This document shows, in pieces, positions 42,618 through 54,654 of a stretch of 64,000 nt of DNA (the first letter of the stretch is position 1; the number at the start of each line of letters is the position of its first letter). The translations under genes were made by a program, and so were the position numbers. Source of the stretch: Penium margaritaceum (lineage: Eukaryota > Streptophyta > Zygnematophyceae > Desmidiales > Peniaceae); assembly GCA_023375785.1 (NCBI GenBank), contig SZWC01004807.1, positions 102,350 through 166,349 on the forward strand, read 5' to 3'. The notes beneath the pieces are model-generated. The model was not told where the DNA came from, did not search any database, and saw nothing but the letters and a program-made list of their open reading frames with translations.

Positions 42618-44291
42618 CAAACAGAAAACTAAGCAGCAGGTTGGGACAACAACGTTGTTCATGCAGCGTGCGGGCTTCAACGCTAGTTGCTTAAGTCTGC
42701 TGCCCCCTCAGTCTGCTGCTCTAGAGACTAAGTCTGGAAGCTCTCGATTTGTTACTCAAAAAATGTGCGCGCCAGTGTTAGCGCCAGAAAGCAGTTGAAA
42801 ACTGAAAGTGACTGACTAGGAATGAAGAATGAGCAACAATGGGAGACCCCTCCAAGTTCTAGCTCACCCCCACTAGTGTAGAACTTGTTACTCAGCTAAC
42901 CAACCAATCAGAAAATAGTCATAGACCTATTTTCTGGCAGGCAGGGTTTTCTCGGTGAGCCCTGCCACACGCCCGACAGCCCAAACCCCGGGTGTCGTCC
43001 GTTTTGCCTGAAAATTGGACCATACCATAATACCGACGCTGCAAACGCAGTCGTGCGGTCAGAATTAGCTAGAAAAATAGCAGCAAAGAGTTATGGATAC
43101 CCGAACCCAGGCAGTGCCTAAGACGGTCCACGATGCCAAACAGTGCCACTTAGCAAGAGACGCGGACCCTAGGCAGAGCATGATGTTGCAGACGCAATGG
43201 CACAGTGGGAACCAGCGTTGGGAGCATGCAGACAGCATCTGCAGTGGCAGTGACCGCCGGTGGCCCGACCGCCGAGGAGGCCTGCCGATGGAGCTGAGCA
43301 CGTTGTCAGAGGGAGGAGGATTTAGCGAACTGCGAGTAGGCCTCAGCGTGCGTTGGCTCCACTGAACGACACTCCAGCAGCGTCGAGTCTCGCCGTCAGT
43401 CATCTGCACACCGATATGTACAAGCCGGGAAGACACAACAGAACACAATGAGAGATGCGTAAAAAACCAACATATCTCGTGCAGTTACCATGCACAAATC
43501 GCAACTCTAGGAAGCACACAATAGAGACTATGGAGAAAACTTGCCATGCATTACGTTAACACTTAAAAGGTTGGGCAGAGTGACTATATCCCTAGTTTCG
43601 CACAAGAAGCCCCATCCGCCCCTCCGTTGGAACAATAAGCCCCATCCGCCCCTCCGCGAGAACGATAAGCCCCATTCGTCCCTCCGTCAGAACGATAAGC
43701 CTCATCCGCCCCTTCGCCAAAATGATAAGGCTCATTTGCCCCTCCGCGACAATAATCAGCCTGACTCTCCCCTTTTGTAAGGAAGCAAAAATCCTGGCGT
43801 AGAAAATAAACGATGTACCCCTCTCGTTTGTCAAAAGATAGCATGTCGACATTGCATGGATGCGGCGTTGACATGCTGACGTCACAATTTCCTACCCAGT
43901 CATCACAAACTCCTTAAAAGAACGGTTTGTGATTTTTTTAAGTGGTTTGCGGGGAGTTTGCATGGGGGGATCCGAGACTCCCCAGCGTTCAAAGGGAACC
44001 TGCTGGGACCAGCTACCACGGGGCCCAACAGGTGCCCGCGCAAATGTAAACCCTCAAACCCTGCATATAAAAAGGGGGTGGGGTTATCTTTCTTCAAACT
44101 AAAATGAGGGTATAAAGTTGAACAAAGTGTTAAAAAACACAAATAGGGATTTTTTACTCCCGTCCGGGAATCCCATGGACGCTCGTCGGCCGGAATCCCT
44201 GTCGAGTCTCGCTGTCAGTCATCTGCACGCCGATGCACATAAGCCGGGAGGACACAACAGAACACAATGGGAGATGCGCAAAACACCAACA
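42618..44291 (-). repeat. left direct repeat of copia C2 (3' LTR, with inserted block X)
   Basis: Homologous to 50492-52039. The inner border at 44291 is fixed by the polypurine tract ATCCCCCATG (44292-44301, read as CATGGGGGAT on the minus strand) followed by TGTTGGTG. Within it, a 91-bp LTR-start block occurs twice (43382-43472 and 44201-44291). The two copies flank a ~730-bp block X (43473-44200) holding a 30-bp minisatellite and a foldback arm. Confidence 0.6.
43600..43770. repeat. 30-bp minisatellite, first array
   Basis: About six imperfect 30-bp units of the type AAGCCCCATCCGCCCCTCCG followed by a variable AGAACGAT part. The same array is at 51440-51620 and, inverted, at 52385-52535. 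Confidence 0.85.
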
Positions 44292-46289
44292 ATCCCCCAT
44301 GACTCAGAGGTGTAGTGCACATGGACGGGCAGAGACACAGTCAACAACCAGACTCCCCCAGGGCACGCAGAGACGCAGGCAAGGACAAAGAGAGCCACTC
44401 ACGGACGCACGCCAATCGAACTCACGGCCTTCTTGAACGAGTCGCGCTTTAGTACCTTGATCAAGAAGTCAGCCAGCTCTCGTGCTCTCTCAATCCACAC
44501 AATGCTGATGCTACCGTCATGCAATAGTGAACGCACATAGTGATACTCAACGTTGATATGCTTTGTGCGTGTGTGATGCACGCCGTCGTTGTGGGCGATG
44601 GCCATGGCACTCTCATTGTCACAATGCAATATGATGGATGCGACAAACTGACAAAAACTCGGACAACAGACAACGCAACCACACACTCTCACATGCGCCT
44701 GAGCCAAGGGCCACATACTCAGCCTCAACAGTGTTGCGTGCAATGCACCCCTACTTGCCACTACGCCTGGACACAGCCGTGGCGGCAATCAGAAAGATCC
44801 AGACTGTGCGACTCTTATCGTATGGATTGCCGGCCCAGTCACTGTCGGTGTAGCCCATCGCGACGACAGACTGCTGGCGGCAAAACATGAGACCTCGCCG
44901 AGGAGCCGAGACAACGCAGTGTATTACTCGGATCGCGGCCTTGAAGTGGAAGTAACGCGACTCCTGAGAAAACTGAGCCAGGAGGTTGACGGCAAACGCG
45001 ATATCTGGGCGCGTCGTCGCCGCCAGAAACATCAGTGACCCGATGACTCGCAGATATGTGGTCACATCTACTGGCTCCTCCACAATGGTTGGGTCAGGAC
45101 TCTTCAGCTTCACCTGGCCATGAGGTGACATGGGTAAAGATGCGCTGGGCACGAGGGGCAGGTCCTCGGCAAAGCGAGTGGACAGGGTCTGTACATAGGC
45201 AGCTTTGTGGACGTCCAGAATGCCCTGGGAGCGATCATGCTCGAGCTCCATGCCTAGGAAGACTCGGGCAGACCCAAGATCCTTCATCTGGTAGGCGGTG
45301 TGTAGCAGGTCCTTGACACGCTGGATGGCACCCATGTCAAGCGACGCAATGAGGAGATCATCGACGTTGACCACGACAGTAGCGAGGGTCTAGCCTCGTG
45401 GGCTTACGAATAGTGCGGGGTCAGCGGTCCTACATTGAAGGCCACCGCGAAGGAGAGTGCTGCTGATCTCTTGGTTCTAGCAGCGAGGCGACTGCTTCAA
45501 GCCATAGAGGGCCTTCCGTAGTCGCCAAACTCTCCCAGTGCTGTCGTCAAAGCTTGGAGGCTACACCATGTAGAGCTCCTCACCCTCCAGTGAACTATGG
45601 AGGAAGGCGTTACTCACGTCCATCTGATGCAGCTCCCACCCATGCTGGGCGACCAGGCTGAAGAGCACCCGGCTCGTGAATAACCGGCCAACTAGGGCAA
45701 AGATCTGGTCGTAATCGATCCTAGGGACCTGAGCAAACCCCTTTGGCTGTGAGGCGGGCCTTGTACTTGTCCAAGGAACCGTCGGGCTTCCATTTGCGCC
45801 GAAAGACCCACTTGGCACCGATGGCCTTCCGACCTGGAGGGAGGTCGACGAGGGAGCTCGTAAACGCAGGCACCATCCGAGTGTGCAGCCTCAAGGGAGG
45901 CTCAAGCCTTGCGCAGGGTGGCTGGGTCCTCCGGGCGTGCTACGGAGCGGACTGAGAGAGCATGTGCATCCCGAGCTCCAAGTGGGATGCGCACAAGTGG
46001 AACCACGACCGCATGCCAATGCTCATGATGAAGCATGGCATAACCCAGTGCAGAGCCAGGATGAAGGTCTGCAATGACAGCTGAAGTGGTCAGGCCTAGG
46101 GTCCCCACTCACAACCCTAGGAGGGGAAGAGACACGTGGCGCGACAGGGGGCCGAAACGCCACTGGGCGAGGTGTTGCGGTCTTCGCGCTCACTAACGCT
46201 CTGGGTCTGAGGCTGCCGCCTGGGCCACGCGTGTAGTGCGACAAGACAGGAGATGGTATCGTGTCTGATGGGCCGATGGAGGCGGAAGG

Positions 46290-46740
46290 GGTTGCTAGCC
46301 CGGAGAGGCCAGCAGACGCGACTGGGATGGCCGGTCCAAAGGGACCAGTAGACACGATTGTGGCGGCTGGCCCGGAGGGACCAGTGGACGCGAGTGGGGC
46401 GGTCGGCCCAAAGGGACCAGTGGACACGACTGGGGCGGCTGGCCAGGAGGGACTAGTGGACGCGACTGGGGCGGCTGGCCCGGAGGGACCAGTGGACATG
46501 ACTGGGGCAGCTGGCCCGGAGGGACCAATGGACGCGACTGGGGCGGCCGGCCCGGAGGGACCACTGGACACGACTGGGGCGGCTGGCCCGGAGGGACCAC
46601 TGGACGCGACTGGGACTGCTGGCTTGGAGAGGCCAGTGGGCGCGATTGGGACAACCGGCCTGGAGGGGCTAGATGGCGCAACTGGGGCTGCTGGCTCGGT
46701 GGGGCAAGCGGGCGCACCTGGGGCTGCTGACTTGGAGGGA
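46290..46740. repeat. 36-bp minisatellite inside the C2 pol linker
   Basis: About a dozen units of 36 bp, core GGCCCGGAGGGACCAGTGGA on the plus strand. In the coding (minus) frame each unit encodes a 12-residue AAPV-x-S-x-GPSGP repeat, between integrase and RT. The related element C1 has only a non-repeated Pro/Ser-rich linker at this place. Confidence 0.85.
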
Positions 46741-48280
46741 CGAAGTGATGTGCCTCTCGGAAGCGGCAGGACGGAGGACGAACTCACCACTCCCCCACGG
46801 GACAGGAGGGACACCGACAAGCCTGAGCAAACGAGATCGTGCGGAAACAGCTCCTCAAACAAGAGGGCATCGCGGGACTTGACGATGTAGTGTTGGGAGG
46901 GATCCCAGAAGCGCCAAGCCTTGGACTGACGAGAGACACCGAGAAAGGTGCAAGAACGCCCGCGGGGGTCGAGCTTGCCGCCTTGCTATGAAACGGACAG
47001 CCACACAATGGCCACGTAGCCTTAGATGCGAGCAGGACGGAGGTCGGCTCGTTGATCACACCAGTGCTAGTACGGCGTGGACTTGCGAGGAAGGGGTCCC
47101 TGGGGAATCCGGTTCCAAACCCACGTCTCGTAGGCCATTTCTTCAAAATAGAAGCCATCTGAGAGGCCAGACTCAACCCGCACGGTGCGGATGGCATCAG
47201 CCATGGTACGATTCCACCGCTAGGAGACGCCGTTCTGGGCGGGCGTGTAGGGTGCAGACGTCTCGTGGTGGATACCGCGGGAGGCGAGGAAAGTGGTGGT
47301 CTTGCCCATATACTCACCGTCACGATTGGAGCAAAAGGGGCAAAGAGATCGACCACACTCGCGCTCCGCAAGGAAAATCCAGTCCTGAATGGCACGGGCG
47401 ACATCGCACTTCTGCCAAAGGCAGAAGACCCAGCGGTAGCGAGAGTAGTCGTCCGCGAGGGTGAGCACATAGCAGTCGTGTTCTCCGACAGACTCGGTAG
47501 GGAGAGGCTCCATGACATTGGAATGGACCATGTCTAGAGGGGCAGATGAACGGAAGGAGGACAGAGGGTATGTGGACCGGTGCATCATGCCCTCAGCGCA
47601 ATCAATGTACTCAGTGGGGCACGAGAGAGGGAAAGTCTCCAGGTCAAGGCCCTTGGATGGCTGGGTGCATAGCATCCTGTCTACGGCAGCAGAGTGGACG
47701 TGGCAAAGGCGGCGGTGCAAGAGTCGGGTATGCTGTGGAGAGAGCATGCTGGTGACAAACACATGACCCATGGCGGCCGATGAGAAGGGGACGGAAGGAG
47801 AGGAGGACAGACGGGGTACGTGCCACAAGTTGCCACGGGCGGTGGCATGCAAAACCATAAGACCGGACGGACGCAACGTCAGAGTGCCAACACCGTGCGA
47901 GTGTACAACGTCCATGCTCATACGATCAAGGGTAGTAACGGATAGAAGGCTGAGCTTAAGACCTAGGACAAAAAAGACATCGATCAAGAAGACATCACCA
48001 GTAGGATCACGGAAGCAAACGACACCGACACCGCGGACAGGTAACACCTGTTAGGAGCACGTCCGGACCCGGAGACATCGCCAACTGGACCAAGCATACT
48101 AAAGGCCTCGCGAGAGGCCAAAATGTGATGCTTGGTGCCTGAGTCAATGATCCAAGTTTTGGTAGGATTCTGGATCGGTGTCGCCAGATCATTGACGGTC
48201 ATATGGCAACAAGCGAGAGACGCGGACGCGGTAGAAGGGGGCGTGAATCGCGACTGCCAATCATCAAGCCACGCGACGTT

Positions 48281-48705
48281 GTCAGGAAAAAGGGCAGGGG
48301 AGATTGCAGGGGATGGCAAGACAGACAAGGAGGTAGGACATGAGCGCAACTCAAGCTCAGTCATGTAGGGCAATGGGGACGAGCAGGAGGTGACGCAACT
48401 CGCACTTCCCTGGGGGGGGAGGGCGAGGCAAGCCGAGCTGAAGCGTAATGAACTGCTCCAGCTGACGCTCGCGTGTGGACGGCCCAAAAGTGNGTCAGGA
48501 AAAAGGGCAGGGGAGATTGCAGGGGATGGCAAGACAGACAAGGAGGTAGGACATGAGCGCAACTCAAGCTCAGTCATGTAGGGCAATGGGGACGAGCAGG
48601 AGGTGACGCAACTCGCACTTCCCTGGGGGGGGAGGGCGAGGCAAGCCGAGCTGAAGCGTAATGAACTGCTCCAGCTGACGCTCGCGTGTGGACGGCCCAA
48701 AAGTG
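48281..48705. repeat. 212-bp direct duplication around a single N (probable assembly join)
   Basis: 48281-48492 and 48494-48705 look identical and have equal length, separated by N at 48493. This is the same pattern as at 10703. Confidence 0.9.
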
Positions 48706-48785
48706 TGGACTGCATGCGGAATGATGGTGTCGGAACCCGGATAGAAGGAGGACTGTACCGGTGAAGGGAACGGAGGCGCCGACGG

Positions 48786-50200
48786 TTGCGGCTACTATTG
48801 CGATCGCTGCTACTGGTGATGTTGCTGCTACTGCTGCTGTTGCTACCGTTGCAACTGCTGTTACAGCTGCACCTACCGTTGTTCCGCGTCCTCCTACTGT
48901 TGCTGCTGCCGATGAAATTGTTGCAGCTGCTACAAGAAAAAGGGGGGGTACCCTCCCTGGGGGTCCCCCCAACGGAGGAGGACCCGTCCCCATTGGGGCT
49001 GTTAGCCATGGTGTTTTTTTGGTGTTTTGTGTGCTGCTTATGTTGGTAGTGACATCAGCCAAGGACGGCTGGCATCAGCAGCTGCTATGGCGTAATCTAC
49101 TCTTGCTGTTGTGATAAATTTCCTTCCAAACCCTTCTGCCTTCTTTTTTTGTTGATGACGGCAATAATGACATCAATAGTGATGTCAGAGACTGGATGCT
49201 GATGTCAGGAACGGCTGTGGTGAGGGTCGCTGCTACACGGTTGCAGCGGGTACTATTGTTGATGTTGTTGCTGTTGTTGTTGTTGGTGTCACTACTTGCC
49301 GTTCTTGCTATTGCCGCTACTACTGATGTTGCTGTTGCTGTTGCTTTTGCTGCTATAGCTGTTGTTGCAACTACTGCTGCTGCTGCTACTACGGCTAGTG
49401 TAGCAACACTAACTACTCCTGTTGTTCTTGCTGCTACTACTGCTGTTGCAGCTGTTGCTACTATTGTTGCTTTGGCTGCTGTGGTAGCAGCAACTGCTCC
49501 TACTACTGCTGTTGCTGCTGTTGCTGTTGTTGCAGCCGTTGTTGCTGTTGCAAATGCTGCTGCTGCTGCTGTTGTTACGGGTGTTGTGGGTGTTGCAGCA
49601 GTCTTGGCAGCAGCTTCTAGGGTGGGGGATTTTTTTGTTAGCCTTTTTTTCTTTCTGTCTTCTCGTCTAGCCCATAGAGCCTCGCTGCTTGATGTGAGCA
49701 GCGGGCTGCAAGCAGCAAGCTCGCTACGAGTAGCGAGCTCATTGCTCGCTGCCAACAGCTCGCTATGAGCAGCGAGTAGCGGAATCGTTGTTTGCAACCC
49801 GCTGCTCGTAGCAATCTGCGGGCTACGAGCAATAGCATCTGCTGTTGGCTATTGCCGCCTGCTGCTCGCTGCTGCTGCTGCTCCAGCTGGCTTTTCCTGT
49901 GGCTTGTTGCAACTGATCCTCCTCGTTGTCGCTAGTGCTGTTGCTACGAGCTGCTACTGGTGGCCGCCGCTACTGCTTGCATTTCCGGGCTGCTACTGCT
50001 ACTACGAGCTGTTACAAGCTCCTACTGGTGCCAGCTGCTCTTGCTATTACGAGCTTTTGCGAGCTGCTACTATTGCCGGCTGCTCCTACTATTGCACGCA
50101 GTTGCTGCTGGCTGCTACTGCTGGCTGTTGCTGCTCGTTGTAGTTGCCTGCCTCTATTGCTATTATAGTCTTCTACTACTGCTCCCTGGTGCTAGTCACT
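48786..50200. repeat. imperfect triplet-repeat expanse (GCT/GTT/ACT type)
   Basis: About 1.4 kb made mostly of three-base steps such as TGCTGCTACTGTTGTTG. All frames stay open for long distances and encode Ala/Val/Thr, Leu or Cys/Tyr-rich strings, so the long open frames here are by-products of the repeat. Inside, at about 49680-49860, is a cluster of short palindromes around GCTCGCT and AGCGAGC. It occupies the gag and leader position of C2. Confidence 0.8.
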
Positions 50201-51439
50201 ACTCTTGGATGATGTCACCACATGCGTCGCTGCCTACAGGTGTCGCACGCGGCCTACCACTCACCTCCTCATGTCACGCGTGGGAGTCAGTGCTACCGGA
50301 AACAATCCGCAGCATTTCCCCTGGCCTAGTGGCCGTGGGAAAAAATCTGACGCCACCACCAAGCGGGTCAATGCTGCCAGAAAAAATCCGGCAGCATTTC
50401 CCCTGCACTAGCGTGTATGGGGGTCCACCTGCATTGTCTAGCACCTATACGCCAGTCTTTTGCTACAGCTCCTACACTCTCGCTCTAATATAAAAACAGA
50501 AAACTAGGTAGCAGGTTGAGGCAGCAGCATTGTTGATGCAGTGTGTAGGCTTCCACGCTAATTGCTTAAGGCTGGAAGCTCTTGATTTGTTACTCAGAAG
50601 CGTGCACGCCAGTGTTAGCGCAACAAAGCAGCTGAAAGCTTAAAGTGACTGATTAGGAATGAAGAATGAGCAACAATGGGAGATCCCTCCAAGTTCTAGC
50701 TCCCCCCACTACTGTAGAACTTGTTACTCAGCTAACCAGCCAATCAGAAAATAGTCCTAGACCTGTTTTCTGGCAGGCAAGGTTTTCTCGGTGAGCCCTG
50801 CCAGACGCCCAACAGCCCAAAATCCGGGCGTCGTCCGTTTTGCCTGAAAATTGGACCATACAATAATACCGATTTTGCAAACACATTCGTTTGGTCACAG
50901 TTAGCTAGAAAAATAGCAGCAAAGATTTATGGCTCCCCAAACCCAGGTAGTGCTTACGACTGTCCACGATGCCAAACAGTGCCACGTAGCAAGAGACGCG
51001 GACCATAGGAAGGGCATGATGATGCAGACGCAATGGCACAGTCAAAACCAGCGTTGGGAGCATGCAGACGGCATCTGCGGTGGCAGTGACCGCCGATGGC
51101 CGGACCACCAAGGAGGCGTGCCGATGGAGCTAAGCACGTCGTCGGAGGGAGGAGGCTTCAGCGAACTGCGAGTAGGCCTCTGCATGCGTCGGCTTCACCG
51201 GACGACACTCTAGTAGTGTCAAGCCTTGCCGTTAGTCATCTGCACGCCGATTTGTACAAGCCAGGAGGACACAATAGAACACAATGAGAGATGCGTAAAA
51301 AACCAACATACCCTGTGCAGTTACCATGCACAAATTGCAACTCTAGGAAGCACAGAGTAGAGCCTATGGAGAGAACTCGCCATGCATTATGCTAACACTT
51401 AAAAGGTCGGGCGAAGTAACTTTATACCCTTAGTTTTGC

Positions 51440-51620
51440 ACAATAAGCCCCATCTGCCCCTCCGTCGGAACAATAAGCCCAATCCGCCCCTTTGCGAGAA
51501 CGATAAGCCCCATTCGCCCCTTCGTCAGAACGATAAGCCTCATCCGCTCCTCCGCAAGAAAAACAAGGCTCATTCGCCCCTCCGCCACAACAATAAGCCT
51601 GACTCGCCCCTTTTGCAAGG
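51440..51620. repeat. 30-bp minisatellite, second array
   Basis: About six units, same monomer and orientation as 43600-43770. Confidence 0.85.
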
Positions 51621-51739
51621 ACACAAAAATCCTGGCATAGAAAATAAAGAATGTATCCCTCTCATTTGTCAAAAGATAGCATGTCGACGTCACATGGATG
51701 CGGTGTCGACATGCTGACGTAAAAAATTCCTACCCAATT

Positions 51740-51771
51740 ATCACAAACTCCTTTAAAGAAGGGTTTGTGAT
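51740..51771. other. foldback hairpin
   Basis: ATCACAAACTCCTT pairs with AAGGGTTTGTGAT. An equivalent hairpin is at 43902-43933, and diverged forms are at 36387-36430 and about 37128-37150. Confidence 0.7.
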
Positions 51772-52384
51772 TTTTTTAAAGTGGTTTGCAGGGAGTCTAC
51801 ATTGGGGATCCGAGACTCCCAAGTGTTCAAAGGTACTTGATAGGCCCCGCTACCGCGCGGCCCAACAAGTGCTCGCGCAAAAATAGACCCTCAAACCCTG
51901 CACGTAAAAAGGGGGTGGGTTTGTCTATTTTTTGTTACTAAAATGAGGGTATAAAGTTGAACAAAGTATAAAAAAAAAGGGGATTTTCGACTCCCGTTGG
52001 GGATTCCCATGGACGCTCGTCGGCCGGAATCCCCGTCGAAGTCCTCCCCCCCCACTCCCCACCGCTTTTCGGCAGCCCACCGGCCGCCCATTCCACAGCG
52101 GCCCTCAATTGCGAGGGCCTCGATTGACGGGCGGGTGGGTGGGATGGTGGGCTACGAAAGGCGCAGGGGGGTCGGTTGGGGCTGACGAAGTGCCCACCGA
52201 TGGATGTCGGCTGACAATCCCCCACCTCTCGATGCTATTTTGGCCCTCCATCGCGACGGTTGCGATGGATGGCATGCCCGATTTCACCATGCTTGAGCAC
52301 AGACATGCGTCGCTCTTTGAGCATGGTGTAAATTGGGGGGCACATTAGGCTTTTTTTTTTGATAGGGGCGTATTAGGATTTTTG

Positions 52385-52535
52385 TGTTAGTGGAGGGGCG
52401 AATCTGGCTTATCGTTCTGGCAGAGGGGCGGATGAGGCTTATCGTTCTGGCAGAGTGACGGATGGGGCTTATTGTTCCAACTGAGGGGTGGATGGGGCTT
52501 ATTGTTCCAACGAAGGGGTACATGAGGGTCAAGGG
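52385..52535. repeat. 30-bp minisatellite, third array, inverted
   Basis: About five units in the opposite orientation (GGGGCTTATCGTTCTG type). With 51440-51620 it forms inverted arrays around about 760 bp. Confidence 0.8.
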
Positions 52536-52559
52536 TGACAAAACAGGGGGTGATCGATA

Positions 52560-53790
52560 TTTTCACCATTTTCCTATTGTGAACATGCTCCTTCGTACAT
52601 GTATTATGAGAAACAAAAACACATTATGATTTGGACCTCTTTTTTTAAGTTTGAATGATTCCCATTGTTATTGTAAGTAGTGTAACACATTCATAAGCCT
52701 ATTTAAAATTATTCACCATATTTTATGATGGCAGTTGAAGTCCTCGTCTTCTCATTGCATTTTTACCCTGTTTGGAGTTGTGTTCACTAGTCTCACGAGT
52801 TTTCCACTATGACCAATTCTACGAAACCAAGGAGCAACATTTCACTCCTTCTTTGAGGGAGAAAAAAAATAAATCATTCAAATAATGCTCGGTGACTGCC
52901 ATTGTTTTTTTCAAGGGCATTTGAACATCGGAGTCGTGGTTGCTTTTGCGATTAGACTCGCGACCCGTTTCAATATCTAACCAACCCTTCAAACCCGTTG
53001 ACCCATCAAACCAACCAGAGGGCCCGATTGGCAAATGACGACAACCTTGGGGCGCGTTGTCTCCATACAGTCAGTTTTGGGCTCGATTGGGAGATATCAG
53101 CTGCTAGTGTTTGCCCAAGATAGTTGGTGAGTGGCAAACACCAAATCAAACTTCATTTTTTTAACATACTTGAAAAACAAGTGTCAGTAGAATGGGTTCC
53201 GATCTTGTTTTCCTTCCACAGCACACGGTTTTGGATGTTGAGAAATGGTCGAAGGTATTTTGGTGCATCATTCTTTCAAGCAATACTTTGAGATAGGAAG
53301 AACGGTTACATCGCAGTTATTTCAAGTCCCATCGTCATCTGGCAGACCCTCTTATTGACATGCGCCAAAACACAAGTTCTGGCACTGATAGATATGACAA
53401 TGTGTATCCTCGCGTTAAGCCGAGGCAGGAACTCGAGCCCCAAGATCAATTCATCCTTTTTCTTCGAGCGACCAAAAGCAATCGCAAAAGGGTTTTTATG
53501 TACCATACTGTAAGCCACATTCGTTCAATCTTCATTTTTGTTTAATTGACGCCCATATTCACCCAAAATTGACCCATTTTGAATCAATTGAGGGTTTGTC
53601 CAAGTACCTTGATTGGGATGTGTAAGAATTTCATGTTTACCCACTTTTTTGGATTAACAAAATACAAGGATACAAAACTGTACTTTGAGTCCAAAATGTA
53701 ACGGTTGTGGAGGCTTATGGTCTGTCCCTCCATTCGCCCTGGCCATTAACATGGTTTGTAAGCCTCCATGTGGGCTTCCCCCACCCCCAT
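52560..53790. other. 1.2 kb without recognisable genes
   Basis: Moderately AT-rich. The part around 52700-52830 resembles 61470-61590 (shared CATTGCATTTT, GTGTTCAC/GGGTTCAC, GTCTCA), suggesting an old dispersed repeat. Nothing else is seen. Confidence 0.4.
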
Positions 53791-53792
53791 CA

Positions 53793-54380
53793 AGGGATCA
53801 TTGTACACTACATATCGGCCTAGCCGATGTCTCACCCAAAGCCCCCCCTCCCAACATTTCCCTCACCACACACAATCATGCGCAGGTACACCTGAACCCG
53901 GCTGCCGGCATGGCTCCCCGCCCACCGCATCCTCTCTCCCCTGTTTCCCTCATCCCCAACCTCCCTCCACGCAAGCTTAACACATCTCACATGTCGATAA
54001 GAAATCTCACATGTGCATCACAAACGCACACATCGATGCACTCAATTCAGCACCCCTACACACGCCTCTGCTCTCCACCCCCCCTCCCCCCTCCCATACC
54101 CTATAACCAAGAACAAACAGAAAAGTCTACAATCCCTGCTCCCCCTGATGGCTCGCGCATCTCAACCCCATTCCTCCACCCTCCCACCCTTCTCAGCCGC
54201 ATACACATCAGCACACATACCTCAAAGTGAGCATCCCCCCCTTGGGAGCATTGCACATTACACATTGGCCACGCCGATATCTCACCCATGCCCCCCCCCC
54301 AACATTACCCTCACGATGCACACCCTTGAGCAGGTGTATCCGAACCCGGCTGCAAGAATGTCTCCTCGCCCACCTTTCCA
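53793..54380 (+). repeat. LINE 5' tandem monomers
   Basis: A block beginning GGGATCATTGTACACTA at about 53793 recurs as GGGAGCATTGCACATTA at about 54243. Both continue with a GCCGAT-TCTCACCCA part, an AACATT-CCCTCAC part and an AACCCGGCTGC part. The spacing is about 450 bp; the second unit is cut short before the endonuclease region. Confidence 0.75.
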
Positions 54381-54654
54381 GCCTCATCCCTCTCCCCGAC
54401 TCCGATCAACTTGGTCTACACCATCCGGCGCTCACCGAATCTTCCAAGCCTCAACCAAGGCCTAACCATCCAATTAGCTCTCCCCCCTAACCCCCACCCC
54501 TTACTTAGCATTGAATGCTTTCCAGGACTAAAGCTCGCAAATTTGTTTTCCCCATTCTTTTTCTCCACGCACACACGTTCGACAATACCTCCCTCTCATG
54601 TTCCCAACCCGCACCCCTCCCTCCCTTATCCCACTCACTCACATTCTTCCACAT

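Larger units (their letters stand above)
44399..49009 (-). pseudogene. copia C2 polyprotein: protease, integrase, RT, RNase H; gag not recognisable
   Basis: Minus strand. The protease has TWIIDSGTKHHI (about 48150), followed by pre-integrase (LLHRRLCHVHS). The integrase has VHSNVMEP (first Asp changed to Asn), SNRDGEY (second Asp kept), and a stop exactly where the catalytic Glu should be (47223-47225, NGVS*RWNRT). A repeat-rich linker follows (46290-46740). RVT_2 has MDVSNAFLHSS and VNVDDLLIAS (Tyr of YVDD changed to Asn, near 45365). RNase H ends in HTRTKHINVEYHYVR (about 44545). Single-N duplication 48281-48705 interrupts the protease-proximal part. The gag position holds triplet repeats instead of a UBN2 domain. 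It is the closest relative of C1. Confidence 0.8.
50492..52039 (-). repeat. right direct repeat of copia C2 (5' LTR, outer end altered)
   Basis: Collinear with 42618-44203, including the 91-bp block (51218-51308) and block X (51309-52039). It lacks the second 91-bp copy that borders the polypurine tract on the left side. A weak tRNA-iMet primer-site likeness (GCTCTAATATAA, 9 of 12, 50482-50493) lies just inside it, which fits a 5' LTR. Confidence 0.55.

Noticed and set aside
46261-46890. 209-codon plus-strand collagen-like GPEGP frame
   Set aside because: Antisense reading of the 36-bp minisatellite in copia C2 pol. No start context, signal peptide or neighbouring gene.
49196-49768. 190-codon frame of Ala/Val/Thr that looks like a membrane protein
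   Set aside because: Produced by triplet repeats; every frame there is open and hydrophobic or low-complexity.
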